Translations under genes and position numbers: made by a program
The notes under the pieces: generated by a model
The model's database searches: none
Seen by the model: only the letters and a program-made list of their open reading frames with translations
Told to the model about the DNA's origin: nothing
Shown: positions 57,080 to 64,000 of the stretch, piece by piece
Layout: every line of letters starts with the position of its first letter
How positions within the stretch are numbered: position 1 is the stretch's first letter
Source of the DNA: Psychrobacter sp. 1044
Lineage (GTDB): Bacteria; Pseudomonadota; Gammaproteobacteria; Pseudomonadales; Moraxellaceae
DNA length: 64,000 nucleotides
Direction: 5' to 3'
NCBI RefSeq assembly: GCF_904846525.1
Contig: NZ_CAJHAZ010000001.1
Location: 248,001 to 312,000 of the forward strand

Positions 57080-58495
57080 TTACACAGTCGGCTGGAGCTT
57101 TTCATAGCTGGCTGTTTGATGAGCTCGGTACAAGAAGCCACCCAAAATAATCAGCCGAAGTAATAACAAACACCACACGCTTAGCCAAATACCAGTCATA
57201 TCCCACTGTTGGTAGAGCACCCAGCTGAGTGGAAAAAAGATAGCGGCGAGTATCAAAGCTGCGTTACGAATCACATTGCCGGCAGTTAAGCCAAAAAATA
57301 TACCATCTAGCCAATAGGCACCAACGCCAACGAGAGGTAGTAATACTGCATAAAGGTGGTACTCATATGCCAGCGTAAAAACGGACTCGATATTGGTCAT
57401 AAATTGCAAATATGTTGGCATCGCAAGCCACCATATCGCACTTAACATTATGGCTAGACCATAACTGACGATACCGGTGCGCTTGACGATAGTACGAAAA
57501 CGTGGCCAATCCCGTCGTCCTGCTGCTTGACCGCTTAATGTTTCAGCCGATACCGCCACGCCATCGAGAGCAAATGCTGAGATACTTAATACTTGAAGCA
57601 AAATAGCGTTGGCGGCTAGGATGACGTCACCACTTTGAGCCGACAAGCGGGTAATCCAAGCGAAACTCAACGTCAAGATTAGAGTACGGATAAAAATATC
57701 TTTATTTAATGAAAATAGCCTAAGCATTCTGTCTTTAGAAAAATGTTGCTTGTTGACAGTGAATAAGGCTTGCCAAGATATTTGCAAATGCTGACGGCTG
57801 AGCCACAACGCTAGTATCACGCCTAGCCAAAAGGCAATAGTGGTTCCTAACGCCACCCCAACCAAGCCCATCTGCATACCGTAGACAAAAAACAAGGTTA
57901 GAATGATATTCAGCATAGCGATAAAGCCTTGCTGGTAAAGCATGTAGCGAGTCTTACCTTGACCAGCAAACCAACCAATAAAGGCAAAGTTCATTAGCTC
58001 AGCGATGACGCCCCAAAAGCGTACATCCAAATAAGTCTTTGCCGCTTGCCCACTTTCGGGGTTGGCTGATAGGGCTTGCAAGCCAAAATCTATCAACCAA
58101 GGCTTTGCCAGTAACAGAATGCTCCCGATAGCAAACGCTAATAACAAGGCACGTTGCAAGATTGATAGTAGGGGTGATGGGGTTGACGCTCTTGTGGTAT
58201 GAGTAGAATTATCAACATGATTGACCGATTGTCCTAGCGCTTGAGCCGATAGCCCAGAAGACGCATATTGCAAAAAGTTAAAACTCACGAGCAATAAAGA
58301 CAATAACTGTATCGCTAAGCCCATCCCAGCAAGTTTAGCCGTGTCATTCATGTTACCCACGATTGCGGTATCGATGACGCTTTGTAGTGGCATGGCTAGG
58401 TTGGCCAATAACACGGGCAACGCAATAGCAATGATACGTGTATAGCGAGTATCAATCGGTGGCATAGCACTAGGTGGCGAGGTGGTCATTGGCAT
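57080..58495 (-). CDS. MATE-family efflux transporter (DinF-like)
   Basis: 471-aa exporter with 12 membrane helices. The N-terminal IIAIALPVLLANLAMPLQSVIDTAIVG and the FIGWFAGQGKTRYMLYQQ segment match the DinF branch. ATG 58495 was chosen (ATG 58489 is equally possible): an earlier in-frame start would run through the secF terminator hairpin at 58577-58620. Confidence 0.92.
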   Translation of the reverse strand: MPMTTSPPSAMPPIDTRYTRIIAIALPVLLANLAMPLQSVIDTAIVGNMNDTAKLAGMGLAIQLLSLLLVSFNFLQYASSGLSAQALGQSVNHVDNSTHTTRASTPSPLLSILQRALLLAFAIGSILLLAKPWLIDFGLQALSANPESGQAAKTYLDVRFWGVIAELMNFAFIGWFAGQGKTRYMLYQQGFIAMLNIILTLFFVYGMQMGLVGVALGTTIAFWLGVILALWLSRQHLQISWQALFTVNKQHFSKDRMLRLFSLNKDIFIRTLILTLSFAWITRLSAQSGDVILAANAILLQVLSISAFALDGVAVSAETLSGQAAGRRDWPRFRTIVKRTGIVSYGLAIMLSAIWWLAMPTYLQFMTNIESVFTLAYEYHLYAVLLPLVGVGAYWLDGIFFGLTAGNVIRNAALILAAIFFPLSWVLYQQWDMTGIWLSVWCLLLLRLIILGGFLYRAHQTASYEKLQPTV

Positions 58496-58576
58496 TTTTG
58501 GCTCGTTTATACTTAAAACCCAACAAGGATTGAGCGTAGAATATTTGCTATTTATGACAAACACAGCTACAAAGAC

Positions 58577-58620
58577 AAAAGCACCTAGACTCATTATTCA
58601 TGAGGCAGGTGCTTTGATTT
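58577..58620 (-). terminator. Hairpin after secF
   Basis: AGCACCT...CTCAT pairs with ATGAG...AGGTGCT in two blocks (7 and 5 bp) around a TATTC loop. It lies between the secF stop and the MATE start; read leftward it ends in TTTTG, a weak terminator. Confidence 0.65.
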
Positions 58621-58692
58621 AAACGTTACTACTGTTATTTATGGCAGACTTTATAGTCAAATTTATATAAATTAAATAATACCATTAAACAC

Positions 58693-59952
58693 TTATTCAA
58701 ACATTTTTGGATCATTAAACGTGACAATTTCTTCTTCAAACTCAGGCTTTACTTTCACAATAAAGTCATCGCGTGATAGACCCATACGTAATGGAATCGA
58801 GCTTGCAATATACGTTGATGAGTAAGTACCAGCAAGCAGACCAATGAAGAGCGCTACTGAGAACCAATATAGTCCATCACCGCCTAAGAATAGCATGGCA
58901 AGTACGACCAGTAAAACAGTAGAAATGGTCATAATGGTACGGCGCAGCGTCTCTGTCAAAGACAAATCAATTGTCTGGCGCGGCGTGATACCGCGAACGC
59001 GTCGGAAGTTTTCACGGATACGGTCATAAACAACAATCGTATCGTTCAATGAGTAACCAATCAATGCCAAAATAGCAGCCAATACGGTTAAGTCAAACGG
59101 GAAGCCAAATAACGCAAAGACCCCGATGGTGACAATCGCGTCATGGAACAGCGATAGTACCGCGCCCAGTGCCAGCTTGAATTGGAAACGTAAAGCGACA
59201 TACCCAAGCATACAGAGCAATGCTAATACCAGCGACATGACTGAGTTTAAGTAGACTTCGTTACCAACTTGGCTACCAATAATATTAACGTTACTGATTT
59301 CAACATTATTATTAGGCAGGGTTAATGCTTTAGTCAGGCTACTGTTAAGGCCATCTACGTTATCAGACTGTGGCGGCAGGCGTACGAGGAGTTCTTCTCG
59401 CGTACCGAGATACTGTACCACGGCATCATCAAAGCCATTATCGGCCAATGCTTGTACGACTTCAACTTGCTCGACAGGTTGCTCGTAACGCACATCTGCG
59501 GACACACCACCCGTAAAATCAAGTCCTAAGTTTAGACCGTTTACTGCAATCGCAATGATACTACCAATAACCATCAATAGAGATAAAAGTGCCATTGGCT
59601 TTTCTATCTTCATAAACGGAATAATACGCTGATTGCCAACGGCTTTGATACCGCCTTCAGCGATTGCAGCCGCATCATCAGCGGCATCACCTGATTCTAC
59701 ATCAGGATTGGCTGCTTGGGTGGCCAGTGCTTGACTGTCTTTACCCGCATCCTTACCACTGCTCAGAGCTTTGTCTTTTTTTGATTTAGCGGTAGTCGGG
59801 TTGTTGGCTTTGGTATTACTACCTTTACCATCACGGCGTGGTTTTTTACGGCGGCGTGTGCTGTCGTTATTTACCTCGCTGTTTGAGCCACCTGAACCAT
59901 TTCGATCTGGATTGTTCTGCTGTTCTAAAGGGTTATTCTTATCGATCGCCAT
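58693..59952 (-). CDS. secF: Protein translocase subunit SecF with long charged N-terminal extension
   Basis: Membrane partner of SecD that uses the proton gradient to help protein export. 419 aa, about 100 longer than usual. The SecF core starts near residue 112 (FMKIEKPMALLSLLMVI), followed by GLNLGLDFTGGV and the conserved C-terminal block GYSLNDTIVVYDRIRENFR. Residues ~1-110 are polar, Lys/Asn/Asp/Ser/Ala-rich and low in complexity (Lys/Arg cluster near 33-42). AGGAGA precedes the ATG. secD ends 9 bp upstream, so the two are co-translated. Confidence 0.95.
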   Translation of the reverse strand: MAIDKNNPLEQQNNPDRNGSGGSNSEVNNDSTRRRKKPRRDGKGSNTKANNPTTAKSKKDKALSSGKDAGKDSQALATQAANPDVESGDAADDAAAIAEGGIKAVGNQRIIPFMKIEKPMALLSLLMVIGSIIAIAVNGLNLGLDFTGGVSADVRYEQPVEQVEVVQALADNGFDDAVVQYLGTREELLVRLPPQSDNVDGLNSSLTKALTLPNNNVEISNVNIIGSQVGNEVYLNSVMSLVLALLCMLGYVALRFQFKLALGAVLSLFHDAIVTIGVFALFGFPFDLTVLAAILALIGYSLNDTIVVYDRIRENFRRVRGITPRQTIDLSLTETLRRTIMTISTVLLVVLAMLFLGGDGLYWFSVALFIGLLAGTYSSTYIASSIPLRMGLSRDDFIVKVKPEFEEEIVTFNDPKMFE

Positions 59953-59961
59953 AATGTTCTC

Positions 59962-61839
59962 CTAACCGATGCTCAAACGTTTGATAGATTTACGCTTACC
60001 ATAAGCAATTTGTACCAACGCACGTGTGACCAAAATCGCGGTAAACAGTGAGCTGACAATACCAATAGCGAGCGTAATCGCAAAGCCTTTAATCGGACCA
60101 GTACCAATCGCAAATAGGATAAATGCGACCAATAAGGTTGTAATGTTGGCATCGAAAATACTACTAAAGGCGCGATCAAAACCTGCCACGATGGCGGATT
60201 TTGGCCGTACCCCGTTTGCTAGCTCCTCACGTATTCGCTCAAAGATTAGTACGTTGGCATCGACGGCCATACCGATAGTCAAAACGATACCGGCAATACC
60301 AGGCAAGGTAAGTGAAGAGCCTAAGATTGACATAATAGCAATGATGATAATAACGTTCACGGCCAGCGCCACGTTGGCGATCACACCAAACAGACGATAG
60401 AAGATAATCATAAACGCAAAGACTAATAGATAACCAACCTGCGTAGAGAATAGACCTTTATCAATATTTTCTTGACCTAATGATGGGCCAATAGTGCGTT
60501 CTTCTACAAAGTACATCGGTGCGGCAAGTGCGCCTGAGCGTAGCAGTAGTGCAAGCTCGGCAGCTTCCGCGCTACTATCTAGCCCAGTAATACGGAAAGA
60601 TGAGCCAAGGACCGCTTGAATATTGGCACGGTTAATGACTTTAGTCTCAGCATAAGGTGTTCTAACTTCGACAGTTTCGCCAGTCTCTGGATCTTCTTCG
60701 TAAGTGATTCTTTGCTTGTTTTCGATGAACAACACTGCCATCTGTTTGCCAACGGCGGTACGAGTGGCATTTTGCATGAGCTTACCACCAGCACTATCTA
60801 AAGTAATGCTCACTTCAGGAGAGCCGCTTTCATCCACACCAGTTTGAGCATTGGTGACTTTATCACCAGTGACAATCGCTTGACGTTCAAGCAGTACCGG
60901 CGGACCATCAAGTGTCTCAAACGGGAAAGCTTCGGTACCCGCTGGAGGGATACCGCCCGTATAGTTTTCGCTGTCTTCCGCAACCATACGGAACTCAAGG
61001 TTTGCGGTGCGCCCTAAGACACGTTTTGCCTCAGCAGTATCTTGTACGCCAGGAAGCTCGACGACGATACGACTGGCACCTTGTGATTGCACCAAGGCTT
61101 CAGTCACACCAAGCTCAGCAATACGATTGCGAAGGGTGGTCAAGTTTTGATTAACCGCATAGCTATTGATTTCATTAAGCGTTGCATCGTTGTACGCTAA
61201 AATCAGTGCAGGACCTTGCTCATCAATAGAGGATTGCAAGCTAAACGTATTGCCCATTGAGCCTTGCAAAACATTCTGTGCACGGTTACGAGCATCTGTA
61301 TCAGCGAAATGTAATACCACACTTCGATCTTCGGTCTTAATGCCTTTGATCGCAATTCGCTCAGCACGTAGCTCGCGACGCATGTCACGACTGGCACTGG
61401 TCAAACGCTGTTCAAGCGCCTTATCCATATCGACTTCTAGTACAAAACGCACACCGCCACGTAAATCAAGGCCGAGCTTCATCGGTTTTGCACCGATATC
61501 ACGTAGCCACTGCGGCGTCGTTTGCGCCAAGTTAAGCGCGACGACATAGTCTTCGCCTAGGTTTTGACGCAGTACTTCCTGAGCTTTGAGCTGATCGACT
61601 GGATTGTCAAGACGTACCAGTGCACTGTTGCCCTCAAAGGTTCCATCGTGGTTATTGATGCCAGCCTCTTCAAGCAAGCTTTGAGACTCAGTCAAGATAC
61701 CTTCAGACAGCTGTGTGCCTGCAGCGGCGCTTGTAATCTGCACGGCAGGTTCATCAGGATAGAGGTTAGGAGCAGCATATAGACCGGCAATGATTAGCAC
61801 GACGGCAATAAGTAAGTATTTCCAAGCGGGATATTGCAT
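59962..61839 (-). CDS. secD: Protein translocase subunit SecD
   Basis: 625-aa accessory subunit of the Sec translocon. Six membrane helices, one at the N-terminus (WKYLLIAVVLIIAGLYAAP) and five at the C-terminus (from ~455). LGLDLRGGVRFVLEVDM and GMAVDANVLIFERIREE are diagnostic. ATG 61839 follows AAAGAAG; an earlier in-frame start adds 15 unlikely residues. Operon secD-secF. yajC, normally just upstream, is separated by 584 bp that include a MITE and a hairpin. Confidence 0.96.
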   Translation of the reverse strand: MQYPAWKYLLIAVVLIIAGLYAAPNLYPDEPAVQITSAAAGTQLSEGILTESQSLLEEAGINNHDGTFEGNSALVRLDNPVDQLKAQEVLRQNLGEDYVVALNLAQTTPQWLRDIGAKPMKLGLDLRGGVRFVLEVDMDKALEQRLTSASRDMRRELRAERIAIKGIKTEDRSVVLHFADTDARNRAQNVLQGSMGNTFSLQSSIDEQGPALILAYNDATLNEINSYAVNQNLTTLRNRIAELGVTEALVQSQGASRIVVELPGVQDTAEAKRVLGRTANLEFRMVAEDSENYTGGIPPAGTEAFPFETLDGPPVLLERQAIVTGDKVTNAQTGVDESGSPEVSITLDSAGGKLMQNATRTAVGKQMAVLFIENKQRITYEEDPETGETVEVRTPYAETKVINRANIQAVLGSSFRITGLDSSAEAAELALLLRSGALAAPMYFVEERTIGPSLGQENIDKGLFSTQVGYLLVFAFMIIFYRLFGVIANVALAVNVIIIIAIMSILGSSLTLPGIAGIVLTIGMAVDANVLIFERIREELANGVRPKSAIVAGFDRAFSSIFDANITTLLVAFILFAIGTGPIKGFAITLAIGIVSSLFTAILVTRALVQIAYGKRKSIKRLSIG

Positions 61840-62141
61840 AATCACTTCTTTAGGTTGATAAACGACTGGCGACGTAGGCCACAAGTTAGCAGATGGGAAG
61901 TTAGCGATAGCAATGGTTGAGTGCTGTATCTAGCAGTCGTCATCATGCACCATTGCGATCATCCGCGATGATAGTAAAACAGTAGAGCAAATAATACAGA
62001 CGTATCTTTATATAGTCATCAAAAATATATAGTCAGCAAAATATCACTGATAAAACCAATAAAGACAGCATGGTCAAAAGCATAAACATAAATTGTCTAT
62101 ACTCTATGAGACTGTTTTTACATCATTGCTCTATAGCGAAA

Positions 62142-62168
62142 AATGACCGTAAATAAGGTACGGTCATT
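62142..62168 (-). terminator. Terminator-like hairpin downstream of yajC
   Basis: Perfect 9-bp stem AATGACCGT/ACGGTCATT; read leftward it is followed by TTT. It lies beyond the MITE from yajC. Confidence 0.6.
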
Positions 62169-62211
62169 CTTAGGCACTGTATTAATCACTATATTTATTA
62201 ATGAAAGATGA

Positions 62212-62381
62212 GGGCGTGTCCTCAATTCAATCGATTACCCTCTAAATGGGCTAAAAATGGCTAAATTTTGCCAAACATCGTCAAATAGCTTATTAATATC
62301 TCGATATTATTTGCGCTACTTTCCTTGTTTAACGGCAATTTATTTCATTTTTACCACCATTTTTAAAATGAGGACATGCCC
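62212..62381 (+). mobile_element. MITE-like element, copy 4 (170 bp) between yajC and secD
   Basis: Nearly identical to copy 1 over its whole length. Ends GGGCGTGTCCTCAAT and AATGAGGACATGCCC. The right flank is TA but the left is GA, so one flank has mutated or recombined. Confidence 0.85.
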
Positions 62382-62423
62382 TAGTAATCATCAATAAAAC
62401 GCGACTAATATTTCAATCAATCA

Positions 62424-62753
62424 TTAAACGCTTTCGATTGTGCCAGCAGGTAACACTGAAATAACAGAAGCACGTTGTACTTTGACATCAGTATTATTGT
62501 TCAGGCTGACCACCGCATAGTCACCTTCAATGGCTTTGATACGGCCCATCAAACCACCAGCAAAAATAATTTCGCTACCGACAGTCAATGCATTGACCAT
62601 GGCACGATGTTCTTTGGTACGCTTAGATTGCGGACGAATCACTAAGAAGTAAAAAATCGCAAAAAAGGCAACAGGCAATAGTATTTGACTAAATAGTGAC
62701 ATAGCACCAGCAGCTTCTGGTGCAGCATGGGCAGCTTGGATAAATAACAACAT
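62424..62753 (-). CDS. yajC: Preprotein translocase accessory subunit YajC
   Basis: 109-aa single-span protein of the SecDF-YajC complex. The membrane helix (LFSQILLPVAFFAIFYFLVIRPQSKRTKEH) and the following GSEIIFAGGLMGRI are typical. GAGA lies four bases before the ATG. Confidence 0.95.
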   Translation of the reverse strand: MLLFIQAAHAAPEAAGAMSLFSQILLPVAFFAIFYFLVIRPQSKRTKEHRAMVNALTVGSEIIFAGGLMGRIKAIEGDYAVVSLNNNTDVKVQRASVISVLPAGTIESV

Positions 62754-63305
62754 AATTTCTCTCAGTAAGTCATAGATAATAATAAAATTAAACGCATAGT
62801 AACAAAAAATCCCAGACTTGGTAACTGTTAATCATAGGCTGAGTATGTTTTTCTTAAGGTAATGGCATGCTAGCGGTCATTACTTTTCGCAGCAATATTT
62901 TTACCACATCATATAAGTGACGCCAAAGCGCTGAGAGTATAACAAAATTCAAGCAGCGAATGGATGCTAGGTAGTAGTAGCGTAGCAAAAGGTATGGTCA
63001 AGGATACCAAAAAACAAAGACTTAACAATAGCGTCTTATTGTGAAATGGCATCATCAATGCTACTATCAAATGGCAATAATTCCCTGCATTTAGCACACG
63101 GTTTATTAGTATATAATAGATCCTATTATCTGCTGCTAAATCAGTTTTGAGCAGCGAGTTACCATCGTTTTAGCAGATAACTAATAGCTAATTAATCATG
63201 TTTGTTTTGTTGTTTGCCTTTAATAGCTTAGTATCGTTTGCTCATTATATTATTATCCCTTTTACTTTTTTTCTGTTTAGGTTACCTAACTTGTTTACCA
63301 CTTTT
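62754..63305. promoter_or_regulatory. Divergent gap between yajC and CNNM-type gene
   Basis: About 550 bp. A TATAAT at 63113-63118 is a likely -10 for the rightward gene. Downstream, TTATCTGCT (63126-63134) and AGCAGATAA (63172-63180) form an inverted repeat in the leader. In-frame ATG 63198 could be an alternative start of the next gene. Confidence 0.4.
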
Positions 63306-64000
63306 ATGTTTGTACCTCGTTTGTGTCGTCCGCGCGCTTGTAAAGAAGCGTCTGCTAAACCTCCTCCGACATCACGCTATTCAAAGCGTCTTCGTCGTAC
63401 CAATTCAATTGCTGGGTTATTAGCGCTGACGGCGATGCTGCTATTGCCATATCCAGCTTTTGCCGCTGATGCTTTAGCAGAGCCGACCGCGATCAGTGTG
63501 TTATTACTCATACTTTTTGTGGTTGTCGCCATCGGTATCTCGTTTGTCTGTTCATTGGCTGAGTCTGCATTACTGAGCATGACGCCGTCTTATATCGCTG
63601 ATGTTCAAGAAAGCAATCCGAAAAAAGCAAATATGCTAAGACGCTTAAAGGTTGATAACATCGATCAGTCATTGGCGGCTATTTTGACTTTGAATACAGT
63701 GGCTCATACATTAGGTTCTATCGGTGCTGGTGCCCAAGCCACGATTGTGTTTGGTAGTGCATGGTTTGGACTGTTTTCTGCCATTATGACCTTGGCGATT
63801 TTGTTTTTATCTGAAATTATTCCAAAAACGCTTGGGACACTGTACTGGCGTCAACTAAGCGGTATGGTCGCTTATTTCGTTCGAGGCATTATTCTGCTGT
63901 TGTATCCACTTATTTGGATATCAGAAAAGTTAACCAAATTGCTAGTACGTGGCAAAGAACCCCAAGCATTCAGTCGTCGTGAATTTGCGGCACTTGCCAG
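63306..64000 (+). CDS. CNNM/DUF21 (hemolysin C/CorC-like) membrane protein, partial
   Basis: Incomplete at the right edge. The visible part reads a polar N-terminus, a hydrophobic signal-like segment (SIAGLLALTAMLLLPYPAFA), then the DUF21/CNNM membrane domain: FVCSLAESALLSMTP, NTVAHTLGSIGAGA, FLSEIIPKTLGTLYW. Such proteins are Mg2+/Co2+ transport-related; CBS domains may follow beyond the window. The start is uncertain: 63306 and 63198 are both in frame and neither has a clear ribosome site. Confidence 0.85.
   Translation, partial: MFVPRLCRPRACKEASAKPPPTSRYSKRLRRTNSIAGLLALTAMLLLPYPAFAADALAEPTAISVLLLILFVVVAIGISFVCSLAESALLSMTPSYIADVQESNPKKANMLRRLKVDNIDQSLAAILTLNTVAHTLGSIGAGAQATIVFGSAWFGLFSAIMTLAILFLSEIIPKTLGTLYWRQLSGMVAYFVRGIILLLYPLIWISEKLTKLLVRGKEPQAFSRREFAALA

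Larger units (their letters stand above)
61840..62423. other. Enlarged gap between yajC and secD
   Basis: Holds a MITE copy (62212-62381) and a terminator-like hairpin (62142-62168), so yajC and secDF are probably transcribed separately here. The part from 61840 to about 62100 must contain the secD promoter; nothing else was recognised. Confidence 0.5.

Noticed and set aside
58660-58673. AATTTATATAAATT palindrome after secF
   Set aside because: A perfect dyad, but made only of A and T in an AT-rich gap; expected by chance.
60026-60400. 124-codon rightward frame inside secD
   Set aside because: Antisense to the conserved membrane domain of SecD; no ribosome site or independent features.
1-64000. 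CRISPR arrays, rRNA operons, prophage or toxin-secretion clusters
   Set aside because: No regularly spaced repeats, rRNA-like sequence, phage structural genes or toxin genes were found on either strand.

Overview
The window looks like chromosomal DNA of a Moraxellaceae gammaproteobacterium, most likely Psychrobacter. This is inferred from an Acr1-type fatty acyl-CoA reductase very close to that of Acinetobacter, the set of housekeeping genes, gsp genes scattered outside a gsp operon, and moderate A+T. There is no rRNA, intact tRNA, CRISPR array, prophage or intact transposase. Most genes are core metabolism. The accessory content is a heavy-metal block with a short AT-rich stretch next to it (about 22.1-30.0 kb), plus small non-coding mobile elements.

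Layout. 0-5 kb: a beta-oxidation or acyl-CoA set (thiolase, high-molecular-weight FabG, MaoC-like hydratase). 5-17.3 kb: a DUF442-type phosphatase, a serine hydrolase, a CPA1 Na+/H+ antiporter, ilvD, a HIT protein, a BCCT betaine transporter, dusB, a DUF1622 protein and an Acr1-like reductase. 17.6-22.1 kb: a parvulin, an LLM flavin oxidoreductase with an in-frame stop near its N-terminus, a lipoprotein metallo-hydrolase, and an isochorismatase-like hydrolase divergent from a GlxA-type regulator.

22.2-28.4 kb is a two-part metal resistance block. A Zn/Cd/Pb P-type ATPase diverges from its CadR-type MerR regulator. Next to it a small HMA metallochaperone diverges from a CopA Cu(I) ATPase followed by CueR. 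All three efflux or chaperone promoters show the 19-bp -35/-10 spacing typical of MerR-family control, and the copper intergenic region carries the same operator twice, head to head. 28.4-30 kb is AT-rich and holds an unknown gene, a tRNA 3'-end relic that looks like an old attachment site, and an SMI1/KNR4-type gene.

30-46.3 kb: ppa, lipB, an aldehyde dehydrogenase, a glycine-betaine ABC importer made of a ProX-ProW fusion and a CBS-less ProV, a thioredoxin-MsrA-MsrB fusion, pncB, xseAB, a small lipoprotein, an alpha/beta hydrolase and zapE. 46.4-64 kb: a nitroreductase, gpsA, sixA, gspLM, a DUF4870-like protein, pyrD, cvpA, purF, azlCD, a MATE exporter, secF, secD, yajC, and the start of a CNNM/CorC-type membrane protein that runs off the end.

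Four copies of one ~170-bp MITE-like element (ends GGGCGTGTC-, mostly flanked by TA) lie in intergenic gaps at 32.7, 37.9, 44.9 and 62.2 kb, with a right-end relic at 5.6 kb. A different 110-bp palindromic element sits after purF. I found no clearly new multi-gene system. The best leads are the double CueR operator, the tRNA relic with the AT-rich gene pair, the MITE family (one copy splits yajC from secDF), the LLM nonsense codon and several unusual low-complexity extensions.
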